Assembly: GCA_036381835.1 (NCBI GenBank)
Contig: DASVCA010000212.1
Coordinates: forward strand, 1 to 17,469
DNA: 17,469 bases
Direction: 5' to 3'
DNA from: DASULK01 sp036381835
GTDB taxonomy: Bacteria > Actinomycetota > Actinomycetes > Mycobacteriales > Micromonosporaceae
Part shown: positions 14,006 to 17,469 of the stretch, piece by piece
How positions within the stretch are numbered: the stretch's first letter is position 1
How the letters are laid out: each line of letters opens with the position of its first letter
Translations under genes and position numbers: made by a program
The notes under the pieces: generated by a model
Told to the model about the DNA's origin: nothing
Seen by the model: the letters and a program-made list of their open reading frames with translations, nothing else
Database searches by the model: none

Positions 14006-14156
14006 CTCATCTTTTCGATCGAGGCTTCGCGAAGCCCGGGGTCGCTCAGGTTTCGAGGACCCTCCGCCATGTCTCCGAGCTTTGGCTAGCCGTTGGGAGC
14101 CAGGCCCGTGGTTGCCATTCCCGGCGGCGCGCCCGAACCCCGTCCTGCCATGGGAA
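14006..14156. other. Intergenic stretch after the EEP gene
   Basis: The only structure seen is a 14-base palindrome GGCTTCGCGAAGCC at 14023-14036, which could be a weak terminator for the EEP gene. I see no gene in it. GC content starts to fall here, marking the left edge of the accessory island. Confidence 0.4.
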
Positions 14157-14420
14157 TCACCAGTTACGGTCAGCCCAGATCAACTGCCGGAAACGAAACA
14201 CCGTTCCCCGATAGAAATCCCGTGCTATGCCGAACAATCCGGGATGCCAACTCTCATCAATCAGGCGCAACAGCCCTGGAATATCAATCACACTGTCATC
14301 GAGCAGCGTCTCATCGGGCAACTCAGTCCCAGCTGCAGCAGGGTTCGGCTCCAGCGTCAGATGCTCGGCCTGTGGCGGGCGATGATGCTGACGCCGTACC
14401 TGATGCGTCGTAACAAGTTC
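14157..14420 (-). pseudogene. Degraded reading frame of unknown family
   Basis: A minus-strand frame stays open from about 14560 to a TGA at 14157-14159. Its last 70 codons look protein-like: LTLEPNPAAAGTELPDE, then SVIDIPGLLRLIDES, WHPGLFGIARDFYRGT, and VFRFRQLIWADRNW at the stop. The mix of hydrophobic, aromatic and charged residues is unlike the Arg/Pro/Ala-rich shadow frames of this genome. The only usable starts are late (TTG at 14321, GTG further in), and neither has a clear ribosome site, so it seems cut off at its 5' end. I do not recognise the family. It may be a remnant of an old toxin or immunity gene in the cassette to its right; that is inference. Confidence 0.4.
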
Positions 14421-14578
14421 CAGACCCTGCCCCGGTAAACTGTTCGGCTGCTCGCAGTTGACGGTTTCACAGGGTAGCCCGCAGGCTGCGTCCGCTGATG
14501 CAACAGACCACGGCGGAGTTTGCCCGGCTGGTCTGCAGCCAGTGAAACGATCGGGCCGATTTTCTGATCGGTGGTGAA

Positions 14579-14839
14579 ATGACTGCTCCGAGTCGAAGGC
14601 AGGTTCGTGATGCTCGCGTCTCGCTGATCGACGAGCCGTCCAGGGTTGAGGAGATCGCGAGCTGGGCCCTCGAGTGGCTGCTAAATGATGACGTTGATAT
14701 CGAGGATGAGGTGGTTTGGGATGCGCTGGATACCCTTGCGGGAGCGGATATTCAGACGGCTCCGAATGTTTACCTTCACGGGCTAGAGGACTTTATAGCT
14801 TGGCTTACTGATTTCGATCGCCAGATCGGTGACCGCTGA
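14579..14839 (+). CDS. Small acidic protein of unknown function, possible immunity protein
   Basis: The product has 86 residues and is strongly acidic, with blocks NDDVDIEDEVVWDALDTL and LEDFIAWLTDFDRQIGD. It looks all-alpha, with two Trp-rich helices (EIASWALEWLL, FIAWLTDF). Codon use is AT-richer than in the housekeeping genes (for example GATGATGACGTTGATATC). GGTGA sits only one base before the ATG, so the ribosome site is poor. It lies on the strand opposite to the RHS/immunity genes. Small acidic helical proteins are common as immunity proteins in polymorphic toxin loci, but no family match is claimed. Confidence 0.6.
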   Translation: MTAPSRRQVRDARVSLIDEPSRVEEIASWALEWLLNDDVDIEDEVVWDALDTLAGADIQTAPNVYLHGLEDFIAWLTDFDRQIGDR

Positions 14840-14880
14840 CTGAGGTAGCTGTCCGATTGAACGTCGCCTTCCGCGTACGG

Positions 14881-15315
14881 TTACTCCGATCGTCGTACGT
14901 GTAGGTACGAGTCACACAACCAGCCGTGATAGCATATGACGGGTTGGGTCGGTTGACGGAGACCCGGCATGACACTGAATTCGGCAGCGCCATCTTCCCG
15001 CTTTCGATATTCCACACCATAAAACGTTTCCACTGCGGCGCTATCCCAGCTCAAGCGAGGTTGCGATTCCGGCAATGAGCCCTGAACAAAGACCAACTCA
15101 TTCACATCTCGGAAGACGAGATGCAGAACTTTCCCGTCGACATCTCTGACGAAGTGCAGGCAGAGGTCAACAAGCGGCGCGCAGGTGATAGTCACCTCCA
15201 CCAAAGAGAAATCATTGTGTAGATCCATCGGGACACCTTGAACCACGACTTCCGTGATTTCTATGTCCCTCTCCCACGGCTCCAATCCGTCAAACTTGAC
15301 CCATTGCTCACTCAT
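14881..15315 (-). CDS. Hypothetical protein, possible second immunity protein
   Basis: The product has 144 residues. GAGGTG lies 6 bases before the ATG at 15315. It looks mostly beta: VKFDGLEPWERDIEITEVVVQG, SLVEVTITCAPLVDLCLHFVRD, VLHLVFRDVNELVFVQ. There is no signal peptide or membrane helix, and it is acidic, as expected for a cytoplasmic immunity protein. It sits 111 bases after the immunity-like gene 15427-15948, in the same direction as the RHS toxin gene. Codon use is less GC-rich than the core genes. I do not recognise the family; the immunity role comes from context only. Confidence 0.65.
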   Translation of the reverse strand: MSEQWVKFDGLEPWERDIEITEVVVQGVPMDLHNDFSLVEVTITCAPLVDLCLHFVRDVDGKVLHLVFRDVNELVFVQGSLPESQPRLSWDSAAVETFYGVEYRKREDGAAEFSVMPGLRQPTQPVICYHGWLCDSYLHVRRSE

Positions 15316-15426
15316 GCGGGCACCTCAATCTGGGAGCACAACGATCACGCGCAGCAACCCCGATCTCCCCATCCAAGCACCATGGGCATCTGTACCGAGT
15401 GACGACTATCAAAAGCTCACCCAATG

Positions 15427-15948
15427 TCAGGCGACATCAACGAGCTGCTCGATTTCCTCCGGAAATACCAGATGCAGATCTTCAGTCCCCGGCAACCGTA
15501 CAAGATACCCCACCGGTTGCGATAGAGGGCTATCAAAGTAAAGACCGCAGGCTTCCACTCTCGCGCCAGTAATGTTTGAACGATTGCCACGCAGTCGAGC
15601 AGACTCCCTGATTCGAACAAGCGTCCCATCAGGAATGACTGGGCGGTAACGCGGACCGGCTCGACCGGGGTCGCACTCGCCTGTCGACTCCAAAAATTCA
15701 ATGGGAAGGTGCCACGAAGACAGGTCCTCGAGGTCAACTACCGTGTACGCCGGATCAACCTCCGAATCATCAATGGCGTCGCAGTCGATCACGATTCCCC
15801 TCCTTCCCACTTGACTGTCTCCGATAAACAGCCCACTCTCCGAATTTGGCGGATTTTTGAACACTACAATTTCCCCGTATCGAAATGGGAGTTCCGCATG
15901 CCAGTCAACGGGCTCAGCAACCCACCCCGTTCCGATACTCGATCCCAA
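15427..15948 (-). CDS. Probable immunity protein for the adjacent RHS toxin
   Basis: The product has 173 residues. The start is TTG at 15948, supported by AAGGGAGGG four bases upstream, which itself overlaps the TAA of the RHS gene. The protein appears to have two beta-rich units: the first around RYGEIVVFKNPPNSESGLFIGDSQVGRRG-type turns, and the second after YRPVIPDGTLVRIRESARL, ending in GYLVRLPGTEDLHLVFPEEIEQL. They may be two SH3-like barrels; this is by eye. No signal peptide or membrane helix. Direct position after a polymorphic toxin with an 11-base gap is the classical place for its cognate immunity gene. The rare start codon plus stop-overlapping ribosome site suggests translational coupling to the toxin. 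Confidence 0.75.
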   Translation of the reverse strand: MGSSIGTGWVAEPVDWHAELPFRYGEIVVFKNPPNSESGLFIGDSQVGRRGIVIDCDAIDDSEVDPAYTVVDLEDLSSWHLPIEFLESTGECDPGRAGPRYRPVIPDGTLVRIRESARLRGNRSNITGARVEACGLYFDSPLSQPVGYLVRLPGTEDLHLVFPEEIEQLVDVA

Positions 15949-15959
15949 CAGACCCTCCC

Positions 15960-17469
15960 TTACCAGGACTTGTGGGTGATACGACCCTTCCAGCTAACGT
16001 TAAGATACCTGGCATAGCCACCAAAGAACTTCCGAGGATTCTTCAACTGCACATCCCACTCCCACTCTTCACCTTTGGTCCGACTCGGCCCTTTGGCCCA
16101 AACATTTCCCTTCCGGTCCACGTACCCCGTTTTGCCGTTAAGTCGACCGTGCGGGAGCGGGCAGCCGCACTTCCAGTCCTTGGGCGGAACATACCGGATC
16201 TTCCCACGTGTCGGCAGCTTCGCTGCCTTCAACGCGCTCTTGCAGGACGCGTTGTGAACAACAACATCCATTCCGTCGGCTGCGACGACATAGGTGTGGG
16301 TGTCGCCGACGTTGAGGTTGTAGACGGTCTGTTCCGGCAGCCAGCCGCGATCGTGGACCCGTCGAACTGTAGCCCTTTCGCCTTGGCTACCGATCACGAT
16401 ATCGCCGGCCGCAACCTTTACGGCATCTATCCAGCCCTTGCCATCGATCCAGATCGGGTGTTCTGCGGTAGCGGTGAGTTCACCGCCGCGGCGAGAATCG
16501 AGGTCAACGCCGACGATATGCCGGGTACCCTGGCCGACGAAGACAGCCAAGACAGGCCGTGCATATCTTTCTCCGGTGTCGGGGTCTACCGCGGTGACCC
16601 AGTCCCCAACCGCCACAGTATTTATAGGCTGATAGGTGCCGTCTGCCATGAGGACTGGCGTCTCGGGTGCGAACGAGTTGCACCGTTTTGCGGCTCGTGC
16701 CGCCTTGGCTGGGCGGCTGGCTTTGCGGGCTTTAGCTGCGGCGCGTACGGCTCCGACGGCTAGGCGGGCGCCCTTGACTGCGGCGCCGGCGCCGACGACG
16801 GCTGCCGCGGCTCCGGCCACCGCCCAGGCGGCTTCTTTCCAGTTGCCGGTGGCGGCGTATGAGACGGCGGAGACAACACCCGCGATGGTGCCGATCGGGC
16901 CCGGGATCATTGAGGCGTACGAAGCAACCTTGGCGACCTTGGACAGCCCCTTTTTGATGCTGCCCCAGCCCCACTTGCCGTCCAGGTCAGTGCAGTTGAC
17001 CGGGTCGCCGGCGCAGTAGTCGTAGGCGGTGGCGTTACCACCCTCGACCGGGTCGACCTGCAGAAACCGACCCAACGCCGGGGAGTAGAGGCGGACCCCC
17101 ATCAGGATGACGTCACCCAGCGCCTCACCCGAACGCTGCTTACCACCCAACCAGCCATACCGCTGGTCGGCCTGGCCGGCCACCGGCACACCGAACTCGT
17201 CAAAGTCGAAAAACTCCGGCTCGGTCAGTCCCGGGTCGATCGTCGCCGCCACGTCGCCGTGCAGGTTGACCAACTGCAACCGGACATCCCCCGTCGCCGA
17301 CGTGGTCGCCGCCAGGTCACCGTCCGGGCCGGACACATTCCGGGTGATACTGCCCAGCGTCGTGTCCTCGACAACCCACCGCACCTCATCGGAGTCATCC
17401 CCGTAGTGGTTCAACTTCGACGTCGCGTTGACCCACTCCCCGTCCACCAACGTCTCGGTGGTGAACGCC
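15960..17469 (-). CDS. RHS-repeat polymorphic toxin, C-terminal part, with HINT and Ntox17-like toxin domain (5' end outside window)
   Basis: The frame enters from the right edge (first full codon at 17468) and ends at TAA 15960-15962, about 502 codons. In order: the end of the RHS repeats, with the family core LGGKQRSGEALGDVILMGVRLYSPALGRFLQ-type block (about 17150-17060) and DPVNCTDLDG; a Gly/Ala-rich hydrophobic and basic linker (about 16960-16690); and a HINT domain from Cys at 16682 (CNSFAPETPVLMADG) through TAEHPIW to VVVHN at about 16251. The Cys, T..H and final His-Asn are all present, so self-cleavage is likely. The last 85 residues (RGKIRYVPPKDWKCGCPLP, GYVDRKGNVWAKGPSRT, EWEWDVQL, YLNVSWKGRITHK) resemble polymorphic toxin type 17, a predicted RNase. 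The toxin name is from memory. The immunity gene follows 11 bases later. Confidence 0.88.
   Translation of the reverse strand, partial: AFTTETLVDGEWVNATSKLNHYGDDSDEVRWVVEDTTLGSITRNVSGPDGDLAATTSATGDVRLQLVNLHGDVAATIDPGLTEPEFFDFDEFGVPVAGQADQRYGWLGGKQRSGEALGDVILMGVRLYSPALGRFLQVDPVEGGNATAYDYCAGDPVNCTDLDGKWGWGSIKKGLSKVAKVASYASMIPGPIGTIAGVVSAVSYAATGNWKEAAWAVAGAAAAVVGAGAAVKGARLAVGAVRAAAKARKASRPAKAARAAKRCNSFAPETPVLMADGTYQPINTVAVGDWVTAVDPDTGERYARPVLAVFVGQGTRHIVGVDLDSRRGGELTATAEHPIWIDGKGWIDAVKVAAGDIVIGSQGERATVRRVHDRGWLPEQTVYNLNVGDTHTYVVAADGMDVVVHNASCKSALKAAKLPTRGKIRYVPPKDWKCGCPLPHGRLNGKTGYVDRKGNVWAKGPSRTKGEEWEWDVQLKNPRKFFGGYARYLNVSWKGRITHKSW

Noticed and set aside
14082..14438. 118-codon open frame on the plus strand in the island
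   Set aside because: No ribosome site and an irregular composition; the minus strand of the same stretch reads much more like a protein end.
15885..16763. 292-codon open frame on the plus strand
   Set aside because: Antisense to the HINT and toxin part of the RHS gene, which has recognisable motifs.
1..17469. CRISPR array, rRNA, phage attachment site or replication origin
   Set aside because: No regularly spaced repeats, rRNA-like sequence, integrase gene or DnaA-box cluster was seen.

Overview
The window is chromosomal DNA from a high-GC actinomycete. The ordinary genes have strongly GC-rich third codon positions and frequent GTG starts. An IclR-type regulator beside tRNA-Glu(CTC), tRNA-Gln(CTG) and a fumarylacetoacetate-hydrolase-family gene, plus a MoxR/DUF58/VWA operon, fit Streptomyces- or Micromonospora-like actinobacteria. 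I lean to Micromonosporaceae, but this is inference: there is no rRNA gene.

Layout, left to right. (1) 1-3720, housekeeping: the 3' end of an IclR regulator, a strong terminator, two minus-strand tRNAs, a minus-strand FAH-family enzyme, a divergent DUF4352-like membrane protein, and a conserved actinobacterial protein usually labelled 3-methyladenine DNA glycosylase. (2) 3738-4535: a secreted SGNH lipase/esterase on the minus strand. (3) 4729-8361, minus strand: a three-gene operon of a very Cys-rich double-psi beta-barrel protein, a Tat-exported OB-fold-like protein, and a MauE/DoxX membrane protein with a CGC motif and a C-terminal extension. The first gene is split by a 1.68-kb IS200/IS605 element carrying tnpA and tnpB. 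Removing the element at IS608-like ends restores one uninterrupted 135-codon frame. The TnpB has lost the segment that should carry the RuvC-I aspartate. (4) 8471-12832 (or 12973), minus strand: MoxR ATPase, DUF58, VWA protein, HtrA-like serine protease and an ArfB-like release factor. Several starts and stops overlap, so this looks like one transcription unit. (5) 12995-14005: a membrane-anchored endonuclease/exonuclease/phosphatase-family protein. (6) 14006-17469: a lower-GC accessory island. It holds a degraded reading frame, a small acidic protein, a putative second immunity protein, a probable cognate immunity protein, and the 3' end of a large RHS-repeat polymorphic toxin with an active-looking HINT domain and a C-terminal toxin resembling Ntox17.

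The two most interesting items are the Cys-rich barrel / Tat protein / MauE trio, which looks like an uncharacterised exported disulfide-rich module, and the transposon inside it with its apparently nuclease-dead TnpB. The toxin-immunity cassette at the right edge is a recognisable type, but its immunity genes look new to me.
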